8,254 nt of DNA, taken from positions 1-8,254 of the forward strand of contig MAXT01000393.1 in assembly GCA_001751225.1 (NCBI GenBank). Direction: 5' to 3'. Under the pieces are notes generated by a model, which ran no database searches, was not told the DNA's origin, and worked only from the letters and a program-made list of their open reading frames with translations. Origin of the DNA: Desulfuromonadales bacterium C00003107. GTDB taxonomy: Bacteria; Desulfobacterota; Desulfuromonadia; Desulfuromonadales; Syntrophotaleaceae. Below are positions 1 to 8,254 of this stretch, piece after piece; position 1 is the stretch's first letter; the number at the start of each line of letters is the position of its first letter. The translations under genes and the position numbers were made by a program.

Positions 1-660
1 CACCTTGGCTGCGGCCGCGATATAGACCGCCGCCAGAATGGCAAAGATATAAGCTTGAATAACGCCGGTAATCAGCCCGAGAAGTTGCATGACCACCGGA
101 AAAAACAGCGGCGTGACCGTCAGCAAAATGCCGGCAATCATACTACCGCTCATGATATTGCCGAACAGGCGCACCGCCAAAGCCAAGGTGCGGGACAGTT
201 CGCCGAGAATGTTAAAGGGCAGCATGAAGACAGAGGGCTTGATATACATCCCGAAAAAGCCACCCCACCCCCGACGCCGAATCCCCCACCAGGGCACCGC
301 GACAAAAACACTGATCGCCAGAGCCGCGGTGGTCGATAAAGAACCGGTCGGCGGCCGATAGCCCGGCACCACCGCCAGCAAATTGGCAAACAGCACAAAT
401 ACGAATAAGGTGCCGAGAAATGGCAAAAACTCCCGGGGTGGAGACAGCCCCATATCGGCGATCTGTTTCTCGATTCCGGAGACCAACACTTCGAGCAAAT
501 TCTGCCAGCGGCTGAGCTTGCCGTCGTCCCGCAAACGCCGGGTCACCAGGGCCGAACCGACGGTCAGCAGCAGCATATTCAACCAAGTCAGAACAATGGT
601 GAGGTTGAGCTTGGCGAAGCCTGCCTGCCAGAGAATGATACTATCGGGGCTCAGTTCCAT
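1..660 (-). CDS. atpB: F0 subunit a of an N-type ATPase (partial, 3' end outside window)
   Basis: This is the membrane stator subunit a of a rotary F-type ATPase, which forms the ion half-channels facing the c-ring. Exactly 220 codons are present and no stop is reached, so only a short C-terminal tail is probably missing. Several hydrophobic helices are visible. The motif RTLALAVRLFGNIMSG holds the essential arginine of the family (R164), with E154 ten residues earlier. The last helix carries Gln202 in GVIQAYIFAILAAVYI, matching the conserved Gln of the final helix in other a subunits. The start ATG at 660 follows the atpR stop with zero gap (TAAATG), with an AGGA Shine-Dalgarno inside the atpR end. 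The protein is short compared with enterobacterial subunit a (about 270 residues), as is usual for the N-ATPase form. Family identity is firm; the transported ion (Na+ or H+) cannot be read from this subunit. Confidence 0.95.
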   Translation of the reverse strand, partial: MELSPDSIILWQAGFAKLNLTIVLTWLNMLLLTVGSALVTRRLRDDGKLSRWQNLLEVLVSGIEKQIADMGLSPPREFLPFLGTLFVFVLFANLLAVVPGYRPPTGSLSTTAALAISVFVAVPWWGIRRRGWGGFFGMYIKPSVFMLPFNILGELSRTLALAVRLFGNIMSGSMIAGILLTVTPLFFPVVMQLLGLITGVIQAYIFAILAAVYIAAAAKV

Positions 661-972
661 TTATGCGTCCTGATTATCGTCACGAACCGGTTGCACTCTT
701 GGAGATCGCTTGACTATCAGCCACAGCTGACGGGACACCATAAAACCGGCACCGGCAGCCAATAAATTTTCATAGCCCCTGGACGCCAGCAGATAGAAGC
801 CGGCCAGCACCAGTATCAATCGAAGCAGCAGACTCAAGCTGTAGAAACGGTAGGGCGAACGGCTGTTGGGTAATCGACAAACGGTCAGCCACAGCCCGGC
901 AAAGTAACCGGCCCCTAATGCCGCACCGGCAGCCAGCGCCATGCCTAACCCTGTCAGATCAGTCCCGGTCAT
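661..972 (-). CDS. atpR: N-ATPase small membrane subunit AtpR
   Basis: This 103-residue membrane protein is found only in N-type F-ATPase operons, between atpQ and atpB. Three hydrophobic segments are visible at about residues 8-31, 44-64 and 67-87. Arg51 sits inside the second and Arg81 near the end of the third, and the C-terminal tail is polar. The family has been suggested to help assemble or stabilise the ion-binding c-ring; that role is not shown here. I chose ATG at 972 over an open-frame start at 1071 because it has an excellent Shine-Dalgarno (GAGGAGGA, 978-985) five bases upstream. The longer start would overlap atpQ by over 100 bp with a non-homologous-looking N-terminus. It overlaps the atpQ 3' end by 14 bp and its TAA touches the atpB ATG. 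Confidence 0.88.
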   Translation of the reverse strand: MTGTDLTGLGMALAAGAALGAGYFAGLWLTVCRLPNSRSPYRFYSLSLLLRLILVLAGFYLLASRGYENLLAAGAGFMVSRQLWLIVKRSPRVQPVRDDNQDA

Positions 973-1323
973 CTTGATCCTCCTCTTGAGGTTCACCACG
1001 ATCCTTGGTAATTTCGCTGCGCTCTCGGCTGACCCAGAACCAGGCATTGAGACAGCCAAGAGCCATTCCAATCACCAGCAACATCAAAGTCCAGGAATAG
1101 GGACCGGGCCAGCGCCGGTCGACCCAGACGCCGAGGGCCGTCAGACTCACCGTCGGAATAGCCACCGACCAGCCGACCAGGCCGAACATACCGAGCCCGA
1201 ACCAGGCCGGTCGCTCTCCCTGCTGTCTGGCCCGCAGAAACCTGCTGCGTCGGGCTGCCAACCGGCGACGAAATTGTTCCTCCGCAAGGGGCTTGCCCCG
1301 GTCGGCGGGCTGCTTATCGGGAT

Positions 1324-1327
<4 letters not shown>
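959..1327 (-). CDS. atpQ: N-ATPase subunit AtpQ (AtpZ/AtpI-like membrane protein)
   Basis: This is a 122-residue membrane protein of the AtpI/AtpZ-like family (often named F1F0 ATPase gene-1 protein or AtpQ), encoded fourth from the downstream end of the visible N-ATPase cluster. An arginine-rich N-terminus (residues 19-39) precedes a first helix at about 42-68 (GMFGLVGWSVAIPT core). A short basic turn (DRRWPGP) and a second helix at about 78-98 follow, then an acidic C-terminal tail (EPQEEDQDDRD). AtpI-type proteins act in c-ring assembly and have been proposed to carry Mg2+/Ca2+; either is inference for this copy. The start ATG at 1327 overlaps the atpC TGA by four bases (ATGA) and has GGAG five bases upstream, within the last codons of atpC, so the two genes are probably translationally coupled. 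Confidence 0.88.
978..985 (-). promoter_or_regulatory. Strong Shine-Dalgarno deciding the atpR start
   Basis: On the minus strand the sequence reads GAGGAGGA, with five bases to the ATG at 972. It lies inside the atpQ coding end and settles the short atpR start. Confidence 0.8.
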
Positions 1328-3272
<1,945 letters not shown>

Positions 3273-3592
3273 TCACGACCCTGTTTTGCGCCAGCGCCAA
3301 CCGCCTTCTGCTCCACCGATACGCATATTTGTGCCAAGCCGGCTGCCGAGCGATAAGATAATAGGGGCAGGCAAGGCACCCAAAAGGCTTAAGTGGCCGT
3401 TGCGGCTGATATTGTTGCCGGCCTTGGTATTGGCCGTGAAACCAGAAGCCCCCTCGACCTGCTCTAGGATCAGCAAGAAGCATTTACCAAAGCAACCAGC
3501 GCCATTGCCGGGGTCCTCGATCAAACCAGCGAGGCCAGGTTTGTTCACATCAAACAAGCGACGGTACAGGCTTAAAAAAAACTGCCGCCCCC

Positions 3593-3621
3593 TTGAGGGA
3601 ACGAATTAAACATGTTACGTT
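3593..3621 (+). promoter_or_regulatory. Candidate promoter for fabH
   Basis: TTGAGG (3593-3598), a 17-base spacer and TACGTT (3616-3621) with an upstream TGn (3613-3615) resemble an extended -10 promoter. The -10 hexamer itself matches at only three positions. The predicted leader would be about 30 bases and would include the AGGAG Shine-Dalgarno just before the fabH ATG. Confidence 0.3.
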
Positions 3622-3657
3622 GTCAGCGCTTTTAAACGTCTTTGCTAGGAGAGCAGG

Positions 3658-4647
3658 ATGACTAACACACCTCAGACCATGATTCTCGGTACCGGCCGTG
3701 CCGTACCGGAAAAAATTCTTACCAACGCCGATCTGGAAAAAATAGTCGATACCACTGACCAGTGGATTGTTGAGCGCTCGGGAATTCGTGAGCGGCATAT
3801 TGCCGAAAAGGGGGCTCCCCTTTCCGAATTAGCAGCTGAAGCAGCCCGCAAGGCTATCGAAGATGCTGGCCTCGAAGCGAAGGATATCGACCTCATCATT
3901 CTCGCCACCGTCACCGGCGACATGAAGTTTCCAGCCACAGCTTGCTTTATTCAAGAGCTGCTCGGTGCCAAAAATGCTGCGGCCTTCGACATCTCTGCGG
4001 CCTGCTCTGGCTTCATCTATGCTTTGCAGATCGCTGACGGCATGTTACGCAGCCAGACCTATCGCCACGCCCTGGTGATCGGCGCTGAAGTTCTGACCTC
4101 GATAGTCGACTGGCAGGATCGTAATACCTGCGTGCTTTTTGGCGACGGGGCTGGAGCCGTAGTTCTGGGCCCGAGTCAGGACGACCGGGGTATTATTTCG
4201 ACCCATATCGGCAGCGACGGCGGATACAGTAACCTCTTGTACAACGCTGGTTGCGGCTGCATCAACATGCCCACGGTGGAAAACGTTAAAGAAAATATCC
4301 ACACCCTGCGCATGGAAGGCAAAGAGGTTTTTCGCCATGCAGTGGTTGCCATGAGCAAAGCCATGAAAAAAGTCCTAAAGCAGGCCGATATGTCCAGCGA
4401 TCAACTGGATCTGGTGATCTCTCACCAGGCCAACCTGCGCATTATTGAGGCTTTGGCCAAACGCCTCAAACTCAGTGAAGAACAAACCTATGTCAACGTC
4501 GATCGCTTCGGCAACACATCGGCGGCCTCCATACCCATCGCCCTCGATGAAGCCCGACGCAACGGTGTCATTCAGCCTGGATCCACCATCGGCCTGGTCG
4601 CCTTTGGGGCTGGCTTTACCTGGGCCGCCGGTATTATTCGGCTCTGA
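3658..4647 (+). CDS. fabH: 3-oxoacyl-ACP synthase III (beta-ketoacyl-ACP synthase III)
   Basis: This cytosolic condensing enzyme starts type II fatty-acid synthesis by joining an acyl-CoA (usually acetyl-CoA) to malonyl-ACP with loss of CO2. The 329-residue length is normal for FabH. The Cys-His-Asn triad is complete: Cys116 in DISAACSGF, His256 in ISHQANLRI and Asn286 in DRFGNTSAA. The N-terminal WIVERSGIRERH (36-47) and the C-terminal GAGFTWAAGIIRL are also family signatures. ATG at 3658 follows AGGAG six bases upstream. The gene stands alone, with a strong terminator directly after it. In many proteobacteria fabH sits in a plsX-fabH-fabD-fabG-acpP cluster, so this may be a relocated main copy or a second paralog. 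The triad shows a working condensing enzyme; chain-length preference cannot be read. Confidence 0.96.
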   Translation: MTNTPQTMILGTGRAVPEKILTNADLEKIVDTTDQWIVERSGIRERHIAEKGAPLSELAAEAARKAIEDAGLEAKDIDLIILATVTGDMKFPATACFIQELLGAKNAAAFDISAACSGFIYALQIADGMLRSQTYRHALVIGAEVLTSIVDWQDRNTCVLFGDGAGAVVLGPSQDDRGIISTHIGSDGGYSNLLYNAGCGCINMPTVENVKENIHTLRMEGKEVFRHAVVAMSKAMKKVLKQADMSSDQLDLVISHQANLRIIEALAKRLKLSEEQTYVNVDRFGNTSAASIPIALDEARRNGVIQPGSTIGLVAFGAGFTWAAGIIRL

Positions 4648-4675
4648 TTTAATACCGCGTTTAATCTAGATACTC

Positions 4676-4718
4676 AAAAAGAAAGCCCTTTGCCAACCAG
4701 GCAAAGGGCTTTCTTTTT
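4676..4718. terminator. Perfect 19-bp hairpin, terminator for fabH, possibly bidirectional
   Basis: The left arm 4676-4694 and right arm 4700-4718 are exact reverse complements, with a five-base loop (AACCA). The GC core GCCCTTTGCC is flanked by an A-run on the left and TTCTTTTT on the right. Reading either way gives a stem followed by U residues. It starts 28 bases after the fabH stop and lies between two convergent genes. Confidence 0.93.
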
Positions 4719-4758
4719 GCTCAAATGAAGCTTTCTGACCAGACCCTACCCAGCCTAC

Positions 4759-4789
4759 AAAAAAAGAGAGCCGGCGCAAGCGCCGACTC
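4759..4789 (-). terminator. Rho-independent terminator of the AmiS/UreI-like gene
   Basis: On the minus strand, GAGTCGGCGC pairs with GCGCCGGCTC (4768-4789, one G-T wobble, tiny loop). It is followed by TCT and then a run of seven T residues (complement of 4759-4765). It lies about 45 bases past the stop codon of the leftward gene. Confidence 0.88.
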
Positions 4790-4804
4790 CCTAAAGGTAA
4801 ACCA

Positions 4805-4820
4805 CGGGGACAAGTCCCCG
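4805..4820. repeat. Short perfect hairpin in the 3' untranslated region
   Basis: CGGGGAC (4805-4811) and GTCCCCG (4814-4820) pair perfectly around a two-base loop. The hairpin lies between the stop at 4835 and the terminator at 4789. No T-run follows on either strand, so it is not itself a classical terminator. It may protect the mRNA 3' end or be a dispersed extragenic palindrome. Confidence 0.6.
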
Positions 4821-4834
4821 CTATTCAACTTTTC

Positions 4835-5338
4835 TTAGAAAGGCATGGGCCACAGACCCAGAACGGCGAAAGCAGGAATCATCAGGCCAATAAATGCCCA
4901 GATGATCAGCGAGTAAGCCAGAAGCTTGGCGCTGAGCTTGCCGTAGCAAACCAAGAATACTTCCAGGGTCAGCACCACGTAGCCTGCCGAGCAAAGAGAG
5001 AAGTAGGTGAACTGACCTTCTGGTGACTTAAACACGAAGATAAAGAAGAAGGAGATGATCATGGCGACCAAGCTGACGTTACCGACGGCCTTCAGGTCTT
5101 CCAGGCCAGCCAGCAGGGCATAAGCTACGGTGCAGTACAACAGACCATGAGCAAACAACAGTGCGCTAACCGCGCCATTACCATCGATACCGTGCAGGAA
5201 TGCACTGATAAGAACGCAGGCACCTACAAATGCAGTAACGGCTCCGGTGCCTTTGGCGTCTCCGTGGCCCAGGTACAGAAATGCTACGGGAATCCACATC
5301 GACATAATAAGGATAAGTGTTGGTGCTGTTAAGTTCAT
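4835..5338 (-). CDS. Six-helix membrane protein, probable AmiS/UreI-family amide/urea channel
   Basis: This is a 167-residue, very hydrophobic inner-membrane protein with six likely helices at about 6-24, 30-50, 56-78, 84-104, 112-132 and 137-163. Its size and plan fit the AmiS/UreI family, which forms channels for urea or short-chain amides. Segments such as GTGAVTAFVGACVLISA, ALLFAHGLLYC and the final helix ending in LGLWP line up by eye with the corresponding helices of UreI; this is recognition, not a computed alignment. I chose ATG at 5338 because GGGAGGAAAG (5344-5353) sits at good spacing. The longer open frame from 5413 adds a Cys/Arg-rich 25 residues that run across the promoter. No urease or amidase gene is in the window. 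The closest alternative, an acetate transporter of the YaaH type, lacks its NPAPLGL-like motif here. Confidence 0.65.
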   Translation of the reverse strand: MNLTAPTLILIMSMWIPVAFLYLGHGDAKGTGAVTAFVGACVLISAFLHGIDGNGAVSALLFAHGLLYCTVAYALLAGLEDLKAVGNVSLVAMIISFFFIFVFKSPEGQFTYFSLCSAGYVVLTLEVFLVCYGKLSAKLLAYSLIIWAFIGLMIPAFAVLGLWPMPF

Positions 5339-5366
5339 TTCGGCTTTCCTCCCATACAGTTGTTTA

Positions 5367-5396
5367 ATTATATACAGCGCTTCAAGTCCACAACAA
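5367..5396 (-). promoter_or_regulatory. Promoter of the AmiS/UreI-like gene
   Basis: On the minus strand a perfect TATAAT (5367-5372) lies 18 bases after TTGTTG (5391-5396). It predicts a leader of only about 22 bases carrying the strong Shine-Dalgarno. The -10 is consensus and the -35 is weak, so an activator may contribute. Confidence 0.65.
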
Positions 5397-5413
5397 CGAC
5401 AGGCCCTGACCAA

Positions 5414-6400
5414 TACCGACTATCCAACCGCTTCATGCCATCGTCTGCCCCCTGACCGACCGCTCTCCCAAGCGGTAACCGATCAATGGAACTGTAAAAC
5501 CATGGCAGCGGGTTTGAAAAATCGATGCCGGCCAAAAGCAGCGATACATCCGTCCAATCGTAAAAACGATCAATGAACAACATAGCAAGGGGCTTGTTCT
5601 CTAACAACGAACCTGCAGATTTCTATCCCGTACCCGGCAAGGATTTCGCCTGCACCCCAACAATAGGATGTCTCTGCTTTTAATACTGCTGGCCTGCTTT
5701 GAACATTTCGATCGACCGACGCCTTGAGCACCGTACCAGGATTGCACCCCACGTGACGTAACACCCAACCTGAAGCCCCTTAACGGGACCAACCTAGACG
5801 TTACGCTTTTCCACTGGCAGACACTTGTTGGCTCCGATCATCCGAAAATAAACCATTGTTTTAAGTGTTCGCAATATCGATGCCACAATCACCAAAAAAA
5901 TGCAAGCTGTTAATTTACATTTCTCCCTGTTCTTGCCGAAGAAGTAAACCATAATTTCGCAAAATTTCAAGTATCCAATGCCGACCCAAACCGTCTAAAC
6001 ATAGCAGGTAATGGAACGCCCAACGAATCAAACTCTGGATGACTTCCCTTCTCAGACTAATCGCCCGTACCATAAACATATCAATACAATATGTATTTTT
6101 TACCCCTTCTCTCCCTTCTGACTTTTCTCGACAGCCGGCCTGCATACCCTTTAGACAATCCAATACAACCCTCAACACCACCCATCTATCCGTCCGCCCA
6201 ATGAATATACGTCACCAAACGATTGATAAGACATTGTTTCATTGCTCTATCAAAAAACCAAATTTTGAAACGTCTGCCAGGCAGCCTTCGCCTGTCTGCC
6301 AGACAATAAATAAAACGATTTTGGTACTAATTTAAAGATCGCCATTTCTTCACGTCAATCCTTTCCCTTAACAACGCAAGATATTTTCTCTACGCCTTTG
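5414..6400. other. Gene-poor region of about 1 kb
   Basis: No recognisable protein or RNA gene was found on either strand. Short open frames exist: minus 5368-5607 (79 codons from TTG), minus 5570-5764, minus 5915-6181 (88 codons from GTG) and plus 6039-6335. None has a convincing Shine-Dalgarno or familiar motif, and the first ends inside the promoter of the neighbouring gene. The right part (about 5870-6370) is visibly richer in A and T than the flanking genes. Small inverted repeats occur: CGTAAC/GTTACG near 5757-5803, AATAC/GTATT around 6085, and TTGATA/TATCAA at 6223-6253. Decayed coding sequence, a small RNA or long regulatory DNA are all possible. Confidence 0.5.
6272..6306. repeat. 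Nested direct and inverted repeat upstream of the cytochrome gene
   Basis: GTCTGCCAG occurs at 6272-6280 and again at 6294-6302, a spacing of 22 bases or about two helix turns. The same stretch folds with outer arms GTCTG (6272-6276) and CAGAC (6300-6304) and inner arms CAGGC (6278-6282) and GCCTG (6290-6294). It lies about 100 bp upstream of the cytochrome -35. It could be a regulator binding site or a small RNA hairpin. Confidence 0.45.
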
Positions 6401-6404
6401 CCAT

Positions 6405-6432
6405 TTGCCCGAAATGCCCGCTATGCTATAGT
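6405..6432 (+). promoter_or_regulatory. Promoter of the cytochrome gene, extended -10
   Basis: TTGCCC (6405-6410), a 16-base spacer and TATAGT (6427-6432), with TGC directly before the -10, form a good sigma-70 type extended -10 promoter. The leader would be about 35 bases, with CGGAGG ahead of the ATG at 6474. Confidence 0.65.
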
Positions 6433-6473
6433 TTAAAGCGAATCCATCATTTACTTCGGAGGTTTTTGTCCAT

Positions 6474-6794
6474 ATGAAAAAATTTGGTTTTGCCGTACTC
6501 GCGGCAATCGCCCTCTGCGGATGCGCCATGTTCACCGCCTGGAAAGCCATTCCACCTCCGGGGGGCTGCGATCAGTGCCATACCTTGCCGATCAATGCCA
6601 ACTGGACCGTCGCCTACACGCCTGTAACATTAAGCAATGAAAGCGGCAGATATTCCTGGCAGACGGAAGCATCGATCCTGCCGGAGCAAGAGTCGCCCAT
6701 GCAGCAACAAAAAATCTCCGAAGAGCCCTGCTTTCGCTGCCACCGCGGCCCGAGCAAGGCACACACCGAACGCATGGGACGCTACCATCACTAG
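6474..6794 (+). CDS. Small diheme c-type cytochrome lipoprotein
   Basis: This is a 106-residue exported electron carrier. The N-terminus MKKFGFAVLAAIALCGC is a lipoprotein signal peptide with lipobox LCGC, so Cys17 should be lipidated and the mature protein (90 residues) membrane-anchored outside the cytoplasm. Two haem c attachment motifs are present: CDQCH (32-36) and CFRCH (86-90). They lie 50 residues apart, near the two ends of the mature chain. No distal Met ligand is obvious and several His residues are available (97, 105, 106), so bis-His ligation is possible but not established. CGGAGG lies 11 bases before the ATG. The gene has its own promoter and terminator and stands alone. Partner proteins and redox role are unknown. 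Such small lipoprotein cytochromes are common in Geobacter- and Desulfuromonas-type bacteria. Confidence 0.9.
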   Translation: MKKFGFAVLAAIALCGCAMFTAWKAIPPPGGCDQCHTLPINANWTVAYTPVTLSNESGRYSWQTEASILPEQESPMQQQKISEEPCFRCHRGPSKAHTERMGRYHH

Positions 6795-6816
6795 CATAAC
6801 CCGTCAGATTCCCTAG

Positions 6817-6849
6817 AAAGGACCCTCCCGCACCGGCAGGGTCCTTTTT
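6817..6849 (+). terminator. Rho-independent terminator after the cytochrome gene
   Basis: AAAGGACCCT (6817-6826) pairs exactly with AGGGTCCTTT (6838-6847) around an 11-base loop. The run TTTTT ends at 6849. It lies 23 bases past the cytochrome stop and separates it from pyk. Confidence 0.9.
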
Positions 6850-6889
6850 GCTTCGCTGACGCACAGGACTCTTATCGCAGGATACATCA

Positions 6890-8254
6890 ATGCCTATTGT
6901 CCGCCATACCAAGATCGTCGCCACCGTCGGCCCCGCCTGCGAATCGGAAGCACAGCTGCAGAATCTGATGGAGGCCGGTGCCGACATTTTTCGCCTAAAC
7001 TTTTCTCACGGCGATCATGCCAGCAAGGCCTTGATTGTCGAACGCATTCGTCGCCTTTCCCAAAAGCGCCAGCGAGCAGTGGCCATTATCGGCGATCTGC
7101 AGGGACCGAAAATACGTGTAGGAAACCTGGAAAACGATGCGGTTACGCTCTCCAAGGACCAGGAACTGTTTCTTTCGACGAAAGAACTGATCGGCAATCG
7201 GCAGCGCATTCCGGTGCGCTTTGCCGGACTGGCCAGCGAGGTCCAGACGGGCCAGCGCATTCTCCTCGACGACGGCCTGATTGAGCTGGAAGTCCTCACC
7301 ATCACCGACGGCGAGGTTCGCTGTAAGGTTCGCAGCGGCGGCTTACTGAAAAGCCGCAAGGGAGTCAACCTGCCTGAAACCCGCCTGTCCCTACCGGCCT
7401 TCACCGAGCAGGATCGAAAAGACATCGACTTCGCCATTGCCGCAGACCTTGACTACCTGGCCTTGTCCTTTGTGCGCACCGCAGCCGATGTACAGGCCCT
7501 GAAAGAGTATCTCTGCACCCTTCAATCCGACCTACCGATTATCGCCAAGATCGAAAAGCCCCAGGCCGTCGCCGACTTTGCGGCGATCCTTAAAGTGGCC
7601 GATGGCATCATGGTGGCCCGGGGCGATCTGGGGGTCGAGATCGGCCCGGAACAGGTGCCGCTGATTCAGAAACAGATCATTCGCCAATGCCGTGAAGCAG
7701 GCAAACCGGTTATCACCGCCACCCAGATGCTCGAGAGCATGGTTAGCCAGCCGCGACCGACCCGGGCCGAAGCCTCCGATGTGGCCAATGCCATCCTCGA
7801 TGGCAGCGACGCGATCATGCTTTCAGCGGAGACGGCTGTGGGGCAATATCCTGCGGAAGCCGTCGCTTTTATGGACCGCATGGCGCAACGAGTTGAAAAC
7901 GATCCTACACTGCACAGCTCGATCTTCAATTTCTATCCTGCCGACAGCGGCTCACGCAGCCTGTCCGATGCCATCGGCGAGGCTGCCTGCCGGACCGCGA
8001 CCAGTATCAAAGCCGCGGCCATTCTGGCCTTCACCCAGACCGGCGCCACCGCCGCTCGAGTGGCCCGCTATCGCCCGGCCAACCCCGTCTACGCCATCAC
8101 CCCTTCGCGCAGCGTGCGCCGCAGACTGACTCTGTATGCCGGTGTCCGCTCCCTGCAGGTCGATTTTCAGGGGGACACCGAGGCCCAGATTCGCTCTTTG
8201 GAAAAAGCGGTCCTTGAGGCGGGCGCTCTGAACCGAGGGGACCTGGTAATCATC
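6890..8254 (+). CDS. pyk: Pyruvate kinase (partial, 3' end outside window)
   Basis: This enzyme converts phosphoenolpyruvate and ADP to pyruvate and ATP, the last step of glycolysis, in the cytosol. The window holds 455 codons with no stop; a typical length is about 470-480, so about 20 residues are missing. The N-terminal KIVATVGPA (8-16) and RLNFSHG (35-41) are family motifs. The active-site signature IIAKIEKPQAV contains the catalytic Lys220, metal ligand Glu222 follows, and GDLG supplies Asp246. ITATQMLESM (275-284) and the conserved AEASDVANAILDGSDAIMLS follow. The B domain spans roughly residues 70-165, and the C-terminal domain begins near 345 and runs to the edge. ATG at 6890 has AGGA about eight bases upstream and gives the usual N-terminus. 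It is transcribed separately from the cytochrome gene unless there is readthrough. Confidence 0.97.
   Translation, partial: MPIVRHTKIVATVGPACESEAQLQNLMEAGADIFRLNFSHGDHASKALIVERIRRLSQKRQRAVAIIGDLQGPKIRVGNLENDAVTLSKDQELFLSTKELIGNRQRIPVRFAGLASEVQTGQRILLDDGLIELEVLTITDGEVRCKVRSGGLLKSRKGVNLPETRLSLPAFTEQDRKDIDFAIAADLDYLALSFVRTAADVQALKEYLCTLQSDLPIIAKIEKPQAVADFAAILKVADGIMVARGDLGVEIGPEQVPLIQKQIIRQCREAGKPVITATQMLESMVSQPRPTRAEASDVANAILDGSDAIMLSAETAVGQYPAEAVAFMDRMAQRVENDPTLHSSIFNFYPADSGSRSLSDAIGEAACRTATSIKAAAILAFTQTGATAARVARYRPANPVYAITPSRSVRRRLTLYAGVRSLQVDFQGDTEAQIRSLEKAVLEAGALNRGDLVII

Noticed and set aside
5339..5413. Longer start for the AmiS/UreI-like protein
   Set aside because: It would place coding sequence over the TATAAT promoter and strong Shine-Dalgarno and adds a non-membrane Cys/Arg-rich segment.
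5368..5607. 79-codon minus-strand frame as a gene
   Set aside because: TTG start, no Shine-Dalgarno, an upstream in-frame stop close by, no recognisable motif, and its end overlaps a likely promoter.
6039..6335. 98-codon plus-strand frame and the opposite 88-codon frame (5915-6181)
   Set aside because: Composition follows AT-rich DNA, no ribosome site, and no familiar sequence.
6300..6473. Cyclic-di-GMP (GEMM) riboswitch upstream of the cytochrome
   Set aside because: Such riboswitches often precede cytochromes in related bacteria, but the expected conserved core is absent and the leader from the promoter is only about 35 bases.
6592..7437. Minus-strand frames opposite the cytochrome and pyk
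   Set aside because: They are shadows of genes with clear motifs on the plus strand.

Overview
The window looks like a chromosomal segment from an anaerobic or respiring Gram-negative bacterium, most likely of the Desulfuromonadia (Pelobacter/Syntrophotalea/Desulfuromonas type). That placement is an inference. It rests on moderate GC content, clean sigma-70-like promoters, a small two-haem c-type lipoprotein cytochrome next to pyruvate kinase, and a second-type (N-type) F-ATPase operon. No species can be named from the sequence alone.

Layout. (1) Positions 1-3122, minus strand: the promoter-proximal half of an F-type ATPase operon in the order atpD (beta), atpC (epsilon), atpQ, atpR, atpB (subunit a, cut by the window edge). 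This order, with beta and epsilon first and the two small membrane proteins AtpQ and AtpR ahead of subunit a, is the hallmark of the N-ATPase family. That family is a laterally mobile form of the rotary ATPase that is usually predicted to pump Na+. The genes overlap or abut (4-bp ATGA overlaps at D/C and C/Q, a 14-bp overlap at Q/R, zero gap at R/B). The c, b, alpha and gamma subunits should lie beyond position 1. (2) Positions 3123-3657: an intergenic stretch carrying the ATPase and fabH promoter regions, with conflicting open frames on both strands. (3) Positions 3658-4647, plus strand: a stand-alone fabH (3-oxoacyl-ACP synthase III), ending in a perfect 19-bp terminator hairpin. (4) Positions 4759-5338, minus strand: a small six-helix membrane protein of probable AmiS/UreI (amide/urea channel) type, with a consensus -10 promoter and its own terminator. 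(5) Positions 5414-6400: about 1 kb without a recognisable gene, AT-richer in its right half and containing short repeats. (6) Positions 6405-8254, plus strand: a diheme c-type cytochrome lipoprotein with its own promoter and terminator, then pyruvate kinase (pyk), which runs off the window about 20 residues before its expected end.

How the parts work together. The N-ATPase would couple ATP hydrolysis or synthesis to ion flux. FabH starts fatty-acid synthesis, pyruvate kinase closes glycolysis, and the cytochrome is an envelope electron carrier. These are separate transcription units divided by terminators, not one pathway. The most distinctive item is the N-ATPase operon, a described but uncommon system. 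I see no convincing previously undescribed multi-gene system here. The least explained parts are the two intergenic regions and the isolated AmiS/UreI-like channel.
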